From Pipra filicauda (Eukaryota; Chordata; Aves; Passeriformes; Pipridae), in NCBI RefSeq assembly GCF_003945595.2, contig NW_024104096.1:3529501-3593500 (forward strand): DNA of 64,000 bases, given 5' to 3'. Both the position numbers and the translations under genes were made by a program. The notes under the pieces are model-generated. The model worked only from the letters and a program-made list of their open reading frames with translations, was not told the origin of the DNA and did no database searches. Below are positions 11,941 through 24,300 of this stretch, in pieces (positions within the stretch are counted from its first letter, which is position 1; each line of letters begins with the position of its first letter).

Positions 11941-11959
11941 TTTTTTTTTTTTTTTTTTT
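11941..11959 (+). repeat. T19 homopolymer inside CpG island 2
   Basis: Nineteen consecutive thymines, preceded by T/G-rich bases, interrupt the GC-rich promoter. The tract could exclude nucleosomes or be the tail of an old minus-strand retroposon insertion; the sequence does not decide. Confidence 0.95.
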
Positions 11960-12007
11960 CCAATTGTCGCTGTCGCCCTCCATCGCCTCCCGGGCTGGGA
12001 ACGGTGA

Positions 12008-12028
12008 CGGCGGCGGCGGCGGCGGCGG
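12008..12028 (+). repeat. (CGG)7 in the ADK-S promoter
   Basis: Seven perfect CGG units lie about 400 bases upstream of the ADK-S ATG, probably upstream of the transcription start. Runs of this kind are length-unstable in other vertebrate genes. Confidence 0.95.
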
Positions 12029-12068
12029 CAGGAGGTGTGTGGGAGGCGCGCGCTCTCCGCCCGTACCA

Positions 12069-12079
12069 AAGATGGCGGC
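12069..12079 (+). promoter_or_regulatory. YY1-type motif in the ADK-S promoter
   Basis: AAGATGGCGGC is the same 11-mer as at 3383-3393 in the ADK-L island. It lies about 150 bases upstream of the CCAAT box. Confidence 0.55.
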
Positions 12080-12224
12080 CGGGGCGCCGGGGGTGCCGTG
12101 CGGGCGGCGCCGCTCGGTACCGGGCGCTCCCGCACCGGGGCGCGGGGCCCACCGCCAGCGCCCCGCGGCTCCGCGCGCCCCGCGGCCGCCGCGCAGGGCC
12201 CGGGCCCGCCCCCGCCGCCCGCGC

Positions 12225-12260
12225 GGCCAATGGCGGGACGCGCGCGCGGGCGGGGCGGGG
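12225..12260 (+). promoter_or_regulatory. CCAAT box and GC boxes of the ADK-S core promoter
   Basis: GGCCAATGG (12225-12233) fits the NF-Y consensus and is followed within 15 bases by GGGCGGGGCGGGG (12248-12260), two overlapping Sp1-type sites. This order and spacing suit a TATA-less promoter starting a few tens of bases downstream. Confidence 0.65.
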
Positions 12261-12337
12261 CGCGCGGGGGGGCGGCCGAGCGCCGGCCGCGGCTCAGTCG
12301 CGGCTGAGGCGCGGGCGCCGGGCGGAGAAGGGACAGT

Positions 12338-12382
12338 GCTGCCGCTACTGCTACTGCTGCTGCTGCTGCCGCTGCCGCCGCC
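12338..12382 (+). repeat. GCT/GCC/ACT triplet tract in the ADK-S 5' UTR
   Basis: Fifteen consecutive triplets, mostly GCT with GCC and ACT interruptions and a core of five GCT units, lie 36 bases upstream of the ATG. They are in register with it but separated from any upstream ATG by the in-frame TGA at 12305-12307, so they are probably transcribed and untranslated. Confidence 0.85.
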
Positions 12383-12418
12383 AGCGGGGCTCCGCCGCGG
12401 GCGGCCGGGCGTGGAGCC

Positions 12419-12432
12419 ATGGCCACCCTCAG
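12419..12432 (+). CDS. ADK: ADK exon 1S: first coding exon of the short, cytosolic adenosine kinase isoform
   Basis: The 14 coding bases give Met-Ala-Thr-Leu plus AG, followed by the donor GTAACG. Joined to exon 2 the leader reads MATLSENVLF; the mammalian short form, from memory, is MTSVRENILF, so length and phase agree. This places Asn14 and Asp18 of the GMGNPLLD motif at the same numbers as in human ADK-S. The start sits in a strong GCCATGG context, with an in-frame TGA at 12305-12307 upstream and no in-frame ATG between. The exon lies in its own CpG island 8.6 kb downstream of exon 1L, so it is an alternative promoter and first exon. ADK-S is the cytosolic form that sets cellular and extracellular adenosine levels. 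The call rests on position, phase, leader length and promoter context, because five residues alone are weak homology. Confidence 0.88.
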
Positions 12433-15040
12433 GTAACGCCGAGCCCCCGCGCGGCGCCCGCGGCACAACCCGGCGCCCCGGGGGAAGGGGCGGCGGGCGC
12501 TGATGCGCTCCCGCAGGCGGGGCGGGGGCGCCCGGCGCGATGCTCCGCCGGAGCCGGGCTCTTCTGCCGGCGGTGTAATCGGGATGCGGGGCAGCGCGGC
12601 TTCGTCCCATCGCTCTCCGTCTGCCGCGAGTTGGTTTGGCGGCTGCACGCCCGCGCCCCCGGGGCGAGGAGGGAGAGCTGTGCCGGTGCCCTCCCGGCGT
12701 CCCAGCCCGGTGCGGTGGGGACACCCCCGCGGGGTGCCGCGTTGGCTCCTGGCGGGCAGGTGGGCGCGCCCAGCCGGGGCTCCCGGCGGCGCCGGGCGAT
12801 GCCGGTCCCCAGAGGCATCGGGAACAGGAGCCCCGAGCCGCGCCGGGCCGGGCCCGCGGGGGGTCCCGGGGCGCTGTGCGGGCTCTGCGAGCGGCGTCGC
12901 TCGGCGGCGGTGCCGCTGTCACAGGTAGCGCTGGGCGCGGGCGGCCGCCGCGGGGTCCCGCCCGTGGGCGTGGGAGGACGGGTGTTGTGGGACTCCGACA
13001 GCCGCATTTGAACCCTGAACTGTCGCTGTGGCTTGCCATGACTGAAACCTAATTTTGAAAGAATCCTGAATAACGAGAAGCAGGGTCATAAAGCAGGCTG
13101 GGCTCTCGGCACGGTGTTGGAACTGCGGTGGTGTCAGCCTGTCAGCGATCCCTGCAGATCCCTGTAGAGTGACAAACTTCGCATTCAGTGAAAGGAGTTA
13201 CTGTGACCAGTTTTTCTTCATAAAACATTTCATCTTAAGATGGGGTCTTATGATGAAGGTTACTGGTTTACTTCACAATGTAGTTACTTTGATCAGGCCT
13301 TCAGCTGCTAAAGAAACACTTAAAATTAAAACTTAAAAAGCTTAAAAAGTTCAATGATCATTCAAGGCAATTCGCCAGTCTCCTCTCTCCACCCTCCAAA
13401 CTCTTGAGTATCAGGTTTCACACTGTTTCTGACTGAGACAGTAATTCTGAAATTGCAGTAGTATTTCATTGTTGGAGCTTGTGGAGTTAGTGCAGCTGTG
13501 TAAGGAGCTGGGTAGTGGTGGAACAGTTTTTTTCCTGCGACAACCCTGCTTACATAAGGCCGAGGCTTTTAGGCTTGGCTTCAAAGTTGGAACCTGTGAG
13601 TATGTTGCTGTAGAAGAGTATGAAAGTTTCATAATGAATGAAATCTTCACTGAAGATGTTCGTCTAAGTCAGTATGTAAATATGTGACTGCTTAGCCAAA
13701 TATTGCATTTGCTTAAGACCTAAGTAAGGAAAGCATGTGAGCAGTCCTACAGCCACTTTGTATGTTTAAGGTCTATATGCTAAAGTGATTTGCTGACAAG
13801 TGATGCAAGGGAAATTGTCTGAACTCTGAAATCATGCAATAACAGTTCTAAGGTACTTTTGTGTCAGACGAGTTATGGTTAATTGTAAATATCATCTTCT
13901 AATGATTTTACACAGGTAAGTGGGATGAGAGAAGGATGCTCTAAATCAATAGCTTATAGCTAGTCAAATGCTATGAATCTGGTATTATTGCTTTTTTTGC
14001 TTTAACCGAATGTATAAATGATTTTTTATACGTTCTAATCTTGTGTTATGTGATGTTCAACTCTCTTCCTTTGTGACTGAAATGGATATGCTGAGAGTAG
14101 GCTTAAAATGTGCCTTGTTTGGCCCTACATTTAAGGGCACAGTCAAACACTTCAGAGGTATTAACATTTTTGATCTTACAAGACCATATCTTAAATTTGT
14201 AAATGGAAGACTAGGCATAGAGCATTCTGCCATGCAATTGCACACCCAGATGTCTCAGTCATGTTTTATTAAGGCTTTCTGACTTGCCAGTATCCAAAGG
14301 CCCAAAATACTTCTCTGTCTCTGTGCCAGTAACTAATAATAAGCTTTCACTGATATTTTGATGTTGCTCATCCATGGCAGTGTGCAGCAGCATGGGATGA
14401 TAACAATATTGTGTGATAGATATTGTACTGCTAATGTTCAGCAGCCAGCTTGAATCAGGACCATATTTTTAAAAATGCCTGCAGCTGTAGAGCATGATAT
14501 TGGACCCAGCTTTCCAGATCATTCAGTTGGTGTTAATTTTGTTGACTTCTTAAAAAAGGCTCAGGGATAACTTAGTACTGTTGTGGGCTCTCGTTTGTTT
14601 GGGTTTGTTGTTTTGTTTGCATCCAGTTTGGTTTAATTTTATAACTTCTGCAACTTGTGGTAGGAGTAAGGTGTGAAACACAGGCCATTTGTGTAAAATC
14701 AATCATCTTGGCAATCTTTGAACAAAATGCCATAATTAACAGCTGAAGATTTATTTATATTTAGTGAGTTACATTGCTTGAACTTCTAATTACAGCTCAC
14801 ACTCCATCTAGTCCAAAGTTAAGTGACAAACTCATAAAATATATTGCCTGTTGTCAAGAGTTTAGAATGCAAGTGTGGTGTACATCAAAGCTTTCTGTAA
14901 GGTTATTGGTGTTGCCATAGTTTTACCTGCTAGATGGACAGTGTATTTTTGTGCCCAAACAACTTTTAGATTTGCATGAACATCTTATTCATAGTTCAGA
15001 GTTTAAAAAGTATCTATAGTGTTCATATATATGTACTCTG

Positions 15041-15070
15041 TGTGTATGTGTATGCATATACACATATACA
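15041..15070. repeat. Hairpin-forming TG/AT alternating tract
   Basis: ATGTGTAT (15046-15053) and ATACACAT (15058-15065) are perfect inverted repeats around GCAT. The stem extends outward with one mismatch to 15041 and 15070. The alternating purine-pyrimidine sequence is of the kind that can adopt Z-DNA. Confidence 0.85.
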
Positions 15071-15910
15071 TGCTGACTGTATAGTCAATTATATATGCCC
15101 TTCATTTGTGCAGGTGAACGAGTTTTCACTTGTTTCTTGATGAGCTGAGCCAAATACTCTTTTGCCATAGATGAGTTGAGTTAAGCAAGAACATCCTTCT
15201 CGGATGGTGAGATACCAGTACTCCCATGCAAGAGAAGAGATGGGGGAGAGTCAAGGAGGCTGGGGAGTACTGAAGTATGTGTTCTGTGTCTGTTGCAGAG
15301 ACGTGTTTCCCAAATAACCTATGTATTGTAGAATCTCACGTTTCAGGAAGTTATTGCTGTTTCCTCGCTATGTTTCGTGTCTGGTTGGTTGGAAATAATC
15401 AGTGACATTTTTGTTACTGCAGGTGTCCAGTGCGATTGAACAGCAAACGTAAAGCCAGTAATGTTCAAATGTACGGTTCAAAGTCTTCAACTTGGTGATA
15501 ATATAACAGTTTAATACCTCAATTTCTTGCTCTGAAGACTTGTAAATTTAGCATTCTCCAGGATTGTAATATTTATTTTATGTTTTTACAATATGTGGCT
15601 TTACAACCTATACGAGATTTAAATTTTTTCTTTATTTTTACTGAGGAACACACTGTAGCCAAGTAGCTGCTATACACCTCATGGTGTGCCACAGAAAAGT
15701 GCAATAGTGTAACAGCACAGAAACTTTGCTGCCCCTTAAGAAGGGAGGAGCGATTTGCACTGCACTGAAATGTAGCCAGTGTTGGGTTAATCAGGTTGAA
15801 CATGCTAACGATTTGCACAGCCAAGTCTTCCTCTGTAACAGTAGGAACACTGGACTTTCCAGATTGCCTTTCACAGAACTTCTGTTAGAAAATGCTGATC
15901 ATAATGGTGA

Positions 15911-15975
15911 TCACAGAATCAATTAGGTTGGAAAATATCTCTGACGTTACTGAGTCCAACCTCCTAAATATCTGC
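15911..15975 (-). mobile_element. CR1-type LINE 3' remnant
   Basis: TCACAGAATCAATTAGGTTGG, then after a gap GAGTCCAACCTCC, follows the common avian repeat pattern in which an AGAATCA block and GGTTGGAA lead to AGTCCAACC. That is the antisense of a CR1 3' end. The copy is short and diverged. Confidence 0.55.
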
Positions 15976-18852
15976 TTAAACTTGTTGGCTGTTTAAAATT
16001 TGTGACTTAGAAATTGTTTAGACTTTTCCCAGTTTGCCCATAAAGGTATTTTTGTCAAATGCAGTGACAGATAAGGAAAGACACAGTCTCCAGTACAACT
16101 GGAGTGTATGGATTTTTCTCCTTTTTTGCCAATGGAGCATTAATATCTAATTTTAAGAATAGAAGTTCTAATACCTTGGGACTTTGTTAATTCAAACATC
16201 TAGGTGAAAGAACCAAAATGGTAGAAATACATGTTAGTTGAAAACACAGGGCTAGTGATCAGTGTATGTTAGCTTATGTGTTTATTGGCTTATGGATTAT
16301 TATTTGCAAAAATAGGTAAACATTATAACAATGAAGTTGATTTCTTCATAACAATCAGACAGTTAAAATAGTCAAAGTTTTATGTGTCTGAAAAGCTGTC
16401 AGGTTCTTATGTCCTGCATTTGGTTGTGAGAAACAGCTATGCTGAATTTAGGGAGAGTTTGCCCAGTATTTCAGTGGAATGTTCCTGAACATACACTTAC
16501 TAGTCTAGTGATAGCTACCTTGGCTTTTAAAACTTGACCCTAAGTGACACCCTACACGCAGCCTCTGGAATACTCGAATGGAGGTGATTATAAAATATTG
16601 TGGGACAAGGAAGGCTTGGGAATGAGCAGGACTTGTATGTGATGTAAAGAGCTGCCTGGATTAAATGGCACCGAAAGTGCTAGCTCCTGCCACCGCTGAC
16701 ATTTAGGAGTTTGTGTGCATGTTATTGGCTTGATAGAGCTTCTGTACAAAGTTACTCGTGTGCTGCTTCAAGTATATTGACCTGCATGTTCTGCAGCCCA
16801 CATCTTGTTGAATGTTTGGTAGCTTCCATTTTGCTTTTTGGTTGAACACGGTAACTTCTTCATAGGGAGTGACCTCAACATGTCAGCTGTATTTCAGATT
16901 TTTGTCAAGTGCAGCTGCTGTTTTCTGGCATACCGTACACTTAAGTGCTGATTCTTGTCTTACATAGAAGTTATCCATGATACGTGTTATTTTCTGAAGT
17001 GTAGGTATAAAATTGTTGATGTGGAGAATTTCACAGCACGTGAGAATCAGCTAAACATGAAGCATAGGAACATATAGCTTGGGACAGATCTGCATTCAGC
17101 ACTTGGAGAATTCTGACTTTTTAATTTGCCTACAGTACAACTTATGCAATATTTAGGATTTAAAATGGAGAGAATGTTCTGTCTTGTGACTGCAACTGCA
17201 ATCCCCTTTATCCTTATCTCTTCTTAACTGTCATCTGTCTCTCACTCTTCTTGTCTTCTAGCTATAGGTATAACTTATGGCTGTGCTATTTAGAACACTG
17301 TACTATTTGGCACACTGACAAATGTATTTAGTCAGTCTTACAGGTTCTTACTAAGCAGATGTTAACTATCTCAGTTAGGAGTGAGCTGGATTTCTGGCTC
17401 TGTCTTCACAAAGCAGTGTCTTCCACATTTTATTTACAGTGAAATGGGCTCTAAAAGTCTGCTTTTAAAGCTACAACAATAACTAGGGTACTTAAAGCGT
17501 GGTTTACTGAGCCTCAGTATCAAGGTTATTAATCATGTTTTCCATGTCTTCATTTTCAGACTTCAGAATTTTAACATTTAATGGAGGCTAATGTGGCATC
17601 ATAAAAAGAAAGAAGTTTGTGTACTTCTGGCAAGTAGTTTCAAATTTGAGTAGCTTCAAATGTGACAAAGATTTGTCCACTAAGGGCTTTTCATAGCCGT
17701 TGTGAGAGGAAGCAAGTGAATGAGTTTCCAACCTCTGTTGGGCACAATTCATGAGATTGTTCCACATAATTCCCTTTTTGCATGTTTTAGATCCTTTTTT
17801 CTTACTCTGCTGAGTTGAAATTAATGAAATCTATCATTTAGTAGGCAGATGTTGAATCTCTCAAACATTTATCTCGTGCTAAATGGGCCAGAACAATTGA
17901 AAACTCCCTTACTTTCTTTGCGACTCAGCTAACAGTGTTACGCAGCTTTGGATAAGCTGCAGATAAACTTTGGATCCAGCTGCACTGTTACAGTAGTACT
18001 TTTTGGGGGATGGATGGACAGGGAATGTGGTTTCTCCACAAATATGTGGTAGAGACTTAGTAAATAGGGAGGCATATTGGTGATCATACTGAAGGCTACC
18101 TTTGATGGCCAGAGCAAGGCTGTGCCTCGCCAGTTGGAGACAGTGGGTGTTAGTTTAATCAGGAGTGTGGTGGGTTTGGATGTAGTTTTAGCCTTCGAGA
18201 ACAGCTGCATTCACTCCTACTTGACACTAGGCCATGTATCTAATCCTTTGGTATTACTGCATTATCACCCAAGTACATGCTATTCAGGAAAATGTAACAC
18301 ATGGTTTCTGAATTAATCTTAAAAAAAATAGTTAAAGTCATCCTTTTCAGCTGTTTACAGTATTTTTGATGTCTCGTTTCTATGTGATGGAAGTCATGGT
18401 AGTAAATTTCAAATTGCTTAAAAAGTACCTACATTCTTACCAGCAGACAGCTACGCTGTTTAGAATGGCTGACAATGCAGAATCCGTAGTCTCTTTATTT
18501 TGGTTTACTAAAACAGACTTAAATTGCTAATTATTGGTCAGTAGCAGGGTAGACCCAACAACTACGTGGGTCCAGTGGAATTCTTAGAACCCGGTGTGAT
18601 GCTCCCCCTGTCTAAAATTTGTTGTTACAACTTGAATGCAATCCTTTAAAACTACAGAATGCAGCATGCAGCTCTAATTCTTTATCTGAGTAAATGATTC
18701 TCTGTGTATATGCAAGGTCTCCATGTATCTGCTGTGCTGGGCAAATTGTGTATCTTTTTGTTCCTTAGCTTTGTTCAAGAAAATCTCTTATCTCTAATAA
18801 AAAAATGTCGTTAACACATTATCCTAGGAACAATAAATTAATGCAAAGCTAA

Positions 18853-18948
<96 letters not shown>

Positions 18949-21270
18949 TAAGTCTTGATTTCTTTTTTTTATTTTATTGGTTTTATAAATATCAGTTTTG
19001 TTTCCAGAATGATGCCCATAAATAAGCAGAGGGCTACCTGCTTGTGTAGTGCTAAGTTTGTGCTGATTCTGGCCTTATGCTGAAAGCAGCCAACATGGTA
19101 TCTGTCATTTGACTGTTCTTGCTACATGAAGCTGTGGTGGTGGTATCAATGAAAAGCTTCAGGGTTTTCATGTGATTTTCTATCACTTATTTATTCCAGT
19201 CTCTTCATGCTGTCTTTGCTAGCCCTTAATTGGAAGCAGTCGTCGATTTCAGTAAGATTTAGGTAGTTCTTGTATGAATCTTCCTGTGCTACTTTTGATT
19301 GACTATTGGAGCCCTCTTTTCTTGCTTCAGTGACTTTGGGGGAAATAAGCCATATCTATAACACACCAAGAAAAGTTGTGGAAATGTACTTTTCAAAAAA
19401 AATATTGCAGTTTATCAGTGAAGAACAGGAGCACTTCTTACCGGGTGGTCTGTTATCTTGCTCATGCCCGGTTGTTGTGCTACCACCCGTATAACCCTAT
19501 CACTGGATTGCTTAATTGGCATTAGGCTTACTTGTCCTTGGATCAGCTTAGAGATTTGTCTTTTCCAGAGGTGTCAAATACAGTTGCTCTTTTAAATCCT
19601 TCTGCATAAGCTCCCTTTCATGTTGTTGTTGCTGACACTTTTTCTCTGATTCGTAAGTGTTCAGTAAGTTGATTTAATCTTTCAGAGTGCTTTCAATTCT
19701 TTCATTAATTTTTAAAGTGTGAATAATTTCTTCTCTGATTGTACTTGGATTTCTTAATGGGAATACTGCATCAAGACTAAATTTCACAACACCAAATGAA
19801 GAACAGGTGCAGAGTTTGTATTTGTGAATGTGTATTATCAGCCACAAATCTTTTGTTCTGAAGTTTTTAATAATAGCAACAATTTGTTTTGCCATGGATA
19901 TTTTGTCACTCAGATTTTACCTAAAGGTGTGTTTAAGTGAAAGTGTGGATATTACAAGCTGGAGGCAAAAGACAAGAATGTAATGGAGTATATCAATCTC
20001 AAACATCTGGAATTTTAGGAGTCAAGTCCACGTCTTGAGTGTTCAGAAGAGTAAATTAATCTGGTGTAATTCTCTGCCTTATGTTTGCACTGAAATAACT
20101 TGCAAACCAGTCTCTGAAAATATGTAATGCCCCCTCCCAACCCAAGAATACCCCTGAACTAATCCTTATAAATTGCTGACGTAAAAGAGATGGTGGGATC
20201 TATACAGCAGCACTGAAATCCTGCAAGAGTGCATTGTGCTTTTCACTGGATGTGATGTGCTGTGCAGAATTTAATTTAATTTAAAAATTAGAAGTCTTGT
20301 GTACTCAAATTTGAGTCCTGTCAGACAAATTAAATTAGCTCCTGGAACAGCATATGCTCTGTGAGCATTTCTTTACTGCCAAAATGCCTTTGTGGGGTAT
20401 TGCATTATTTAATGCAATAAGCAGCCTTCCAACAACAGTTTCACAGGGGACCTGCTGATAGTGTGATAGCTCTGGTAGTAACCTCAAAGCTGAGAAGCTT
20501 GTTTACCTTCTTCTCACGCACCTTATTTTATATCTAGCTCCCTGTTTGTGAGTGTGTGCACAGTAGTCCATTTAACAAACCCACAAACATGTTTCTATTC
20601 CAAGTCCAACTACCTTTTGCAATACTTCCTGAAATGGGAATCAAACCCCACGCTTCCTCAGCTTGTGTGGGGAGGTAAAATAGCAAACCTAGCTGTAGAA
20701 CAACCGCTAGAATGAAGTTATCCCTTCAAATGCTGCAGGGAGGTGCAAGAACACAGACATTTCAGGACTGTGAAGCGTTCGAGAGACAAATTGTTGATCC
20801 TATTAGATTAGTCTCTGTTTTTTCTTGTCAAACAAGAAACATCTTTAGCCATGTAGTGTCAGCTCTTGGTGTCTTGGCAAACCAGAGTCTGTTTGTCACC
20901 TCTTCAGCTGGATGGGCAGGTTTAATGAGGCCATCAGGCCAGCCAGGCTCTGACTTGAGGAGGTAGCTTGGTAAAATAAGGAAAGAGTTTAGGTAAACAC
21001 CCGTAAGAATTTTATACATATAACTTTTCCACTGTTTCTGTTAGTTTATCCTCCTCACTTGTATGATCAGTTTTAAGAGAAAATACCTTGGTTCAGGATA
21101 CATTTGCAAGTTTAATCAATGTATATTGTCAATGAAAAGGGAGTATTAAAATGAATCCTGTAACCATCTTATTTTTGTAACTTCTATTAAGAAAATGCAA
21201 ATGGAAACAGCGTAAGATTGTGTAGGAAGCAGTCATTTTAACAATATTTAAATAGCATACAATCCATGTT

Positions 21271-21317
21271 ATAAATAAACCTAAATAGATAAATAAAATT
21301 TAAAAATAAATACATAA
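21271..21317. repeat. ATAA-type low-complexity tract
   Basis: Degenerate repeats of ATAAATA and AAATAGATAAATA occupy about 47 bases of intron 2. This is a simple-sequence region with no sign of function. Confidence 0.75.
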
Positions 21318-24300
21318 TGCAGTCCTACCCCTGGCAGATTCTAAACAGCCTGCTGCCATGTAATTCTGGATTGAGGAAATGAGCAGTGTTGGAGGGCTGG
21401 AGTGGGTATTTTTGGCTTGGGTTGTTTGCAGAACCCTGTCACTTTTCTTTCAAGGTGGATTTTGGTTAAATATGGGCTCCAAAGTCTTTTGCTTGCTTGA
21501 CAAGTTTTGGAAAGCTTTAAGCCTTTCCCAGACTATTTATGGGAGAGGCAGTCTTAATTTATATCACAACAGAACTTCACCATGCCCCCCATCTGAGCTT
21601 TTCAGCCCATGTCAGCAGTCTGGCATTACCTGAGCCAGAGAAGCTTTGGCCTCTATCAGGTTGTTGTGTTTTCTGAGCCCCATTTCTTATCTCTCTTCAG
21701 GGAGACAGTCTGAAAAAGTGTTAGCAATGTTGATGGCACTGTTGAAAACTGGTGATACCTCAAGCCACTTCAGTTCCTGTTCTCAGAGCTGGAAAACAGT
21801 CTTGAAGAAAATGTAGTCCATTGTATGTTCTTGTTCTTTTTTAGTGTCTACATGAAAGAAATATCAGAAATGAATTTTGGTTTTGTTTTCTTGTATCCTT
21901 TTAATTTGCATTAACTCCATTACTGAACAGTATTTTTGTTTAATTTTTCTAGGATGTAGATACTTGCTCAAAGAGCAGCTTCTTAGGGGTGGGAGGGGAA
22001 AGAATAGAAGAAGGATTGATGCTTTGTGGGTGAATTGCTAACTATAGCTATGCTCATCTGTGAAAATAACTTTGCTAACAGGTATTCATGAAAGCTTTTG
22101 GTTCTACTCATGACATTTAACAGGAACGATTCCTTCACCTTCTGAATCTGTAACAGACATTTAAGAATAACTTAATCTATACTACATATATTAAACTCTG
22201 ATAAAGTGGGCAAGAAAATTCTAAATTAGCATGCCAAAGACATTTTAAGAGTCCATGGAAGCTCCGTACTGCTAACTCCTGTAAATACTCCGGTGTCCCG
22301 CTGTTAAAAGTTAGTAGATGGCCTGTGTTTCATTGTTCTCCCCAGAGCACTGTTTTGCAAATATTCAGGTTTTGACATTTACCTAACTGTAGTTAATTTT
22401 TCAGCTGTAGAGATTTGGTCATTACTTGTCATCTCAAGTGCACATCCAGCAATTGAGAAGTGTGTTCACAGTATGGATGTGAACATTGCTGTTGTCCAAC
22501 ATTTGAGTCTATGACTACCTGAATTGAGGAGGAGAAGAGAATCAATGCTGACAAATTCATGTTGACAGAATTATTATGCCAATCCTGAAACTCCTAAGTA
22601 TATGATGACCCGTATCTTCCCTAACTGATCAGTGGGAAGGCAAGGAAACTATTTGTAATCACCAGCACCTTTATAAACAAGTAAATATCTTTCAGCCCAT
22701 GCTCTTGAAAAGGAGTGGAGATATAGGGGAAAATTATGATATATGTCCTATTTATCACATCAAGGTTAATGAATCTCTTTGCTTTGTTTCACTCTACTTT
22801 CTGGGCTCTTGACCAGAGCCATGATCTCATGAGGTGAGGTATGCTTACTACTCTGGCTGCCAAATTCCATTGTAGTTGTAACCTCCAAACTGATTGTCAC
22901 CATCATAGTCCAGGATTACAAGTTTCTATGTGATTACTTGTTAGTTGTCAAAGCAGCCAAGGATTTTTCTCTTTATGTCTTTTTTTTCCTTAAAATTAGC
23001 ATGTGTGGCAGTCTTTGCAGAAGTTCATTGAAGATGCTCAGTAAAGATCTGTAGTTTTTAATAGCTTTCATGCCCTCTACCATCTGCTCCTTAGTTTTCT
23101 TCCTTGCCTTATCTGTGCCAGTGGTGTAAATACAAACTGTGTTTAAATCAAGAAATGGGTTTATATTCTTTTTACTCTTCACTGGAAAAACAGGTTTGAA
23201 GAAACAGGAAAAGAAGAATTAAGTGAGCCTTTGAAGTCATGCTGATAATTTCTGTATGAAAAGAGAATATCACAGGGAAGGAAGAAATGCTGTCATTTTG
23301 ATCCATAATTTCACAAGTAGGGATATGGATCTCCGACGGTGTGCTATTGACTTGTCTGCAGCACTGAAAGTGGTTGGGTCATTTGTGGACTCCCAAGATA
23401 TTGGTTGGCTATCCTACACTGCAGAGTACTGTCAGAGGGTGATGGGTTAGTTAAGCACAAACATTAGTAATGGAACAGCTTTGACATCTAGTAAATTAAA
23501 TATTCTTGTTTGAGGCTTGTTTTAGTGTTTGCCATGAACAAAGTGAGGATTGACATATTTAATCTTTTTCCATTCTTGTGGGAATTTGGATTATAAATTA
23601 GGAAAAGGTTTGCGAAGCAGCTTCATTTGAAAATGATGGAAAACCTCTGCTTCTTTGTATTAAATTTAGGTTGGTCTGTATAAGCTGTGGTGTGTGTTTT
23701 TCTCAACATTTTCAGTTTGCTCCTGTCTAGCAGAAGCCCTTGTAACTTCCCATAGTAAAAAAAATCAAAAGACCATTCATGCAGTTAACTCTCATAAAGT
23801 GTCTAAGGGTCCAAATAGCTTTTAGACAATCTGAGGTGATTCTTTGTTCACCAAACTCAAGTTTCAACAATCTTTAAGACTTCAGTGCAAAGCAAGCCCA
23901 TTCCCAAAAACGCATGCTGGAGTGAACTTGAGGACTGAGAAAGACAAGTGATGATTCTGTATTAGGAGGTTGCAGGATCAAAGAATGCACAAGCTGCAGA
24001 TATGGACTTGGGTGCCAGATTTAAGTGTGGATCTCTGCCCCCCCCCCGGCTTCTAGCTTTTTCAGTTTCACTGATATGTTTACTTAGATTCTGTGCTTCA
24101 TCAGCTCTCTGGGACAGCCTGGTTTTGGCTGAGACAGGGCAAATTTTCTTCCTAGTAGCTGCTACAGTGCTGTGATTTTTGGATTTAGTACGTACTGTCT
24201 GTACAGTGATGAATGTATGGAAAGTACATAGTAAGAACTTTGAAACCTGTCCCTGAAAATGTGTCCCTTTGCCCCAGCCCCCTAGAAGATGGCTTGCTGT

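Larger units (their letters stand above)
11450..13000. promoter_or_regulatory. CpG island 2: ADK-S promoter
   Basis: This is a second CpG-dense block around exon 1S. Upstream of the ATG are a CCAAT box (GGCCAATGG, 12225-12233), overlapping Sp1-type GC boxes (12248-12260), a YY1-type motif on the + strand (12069-12079) and another on the - strand (11861-11868). No TATA box was seen. From the CCAAT/GC-box spacing, transcription probably starts at about 12270-12310, giving a GC-rich 5' UTR of just over 100 bases. The island continues past the donor into the intron. Long open frames here on both strands are composition artefacts. Confidence 0.85.

Noticed and set aside
11322..13052. Long open frames on both strands (up to 452 codons) in CpG island 2
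   Set aside because: Same composition artefact; they run across the ADK-S exon, its promoter and triplet repeats without splice logic.
23256..23450. 64-codon open frame with protein-like composition
   Set aside because: No recognised homology, no splice sites that define an exon, and too short to separate from chance.
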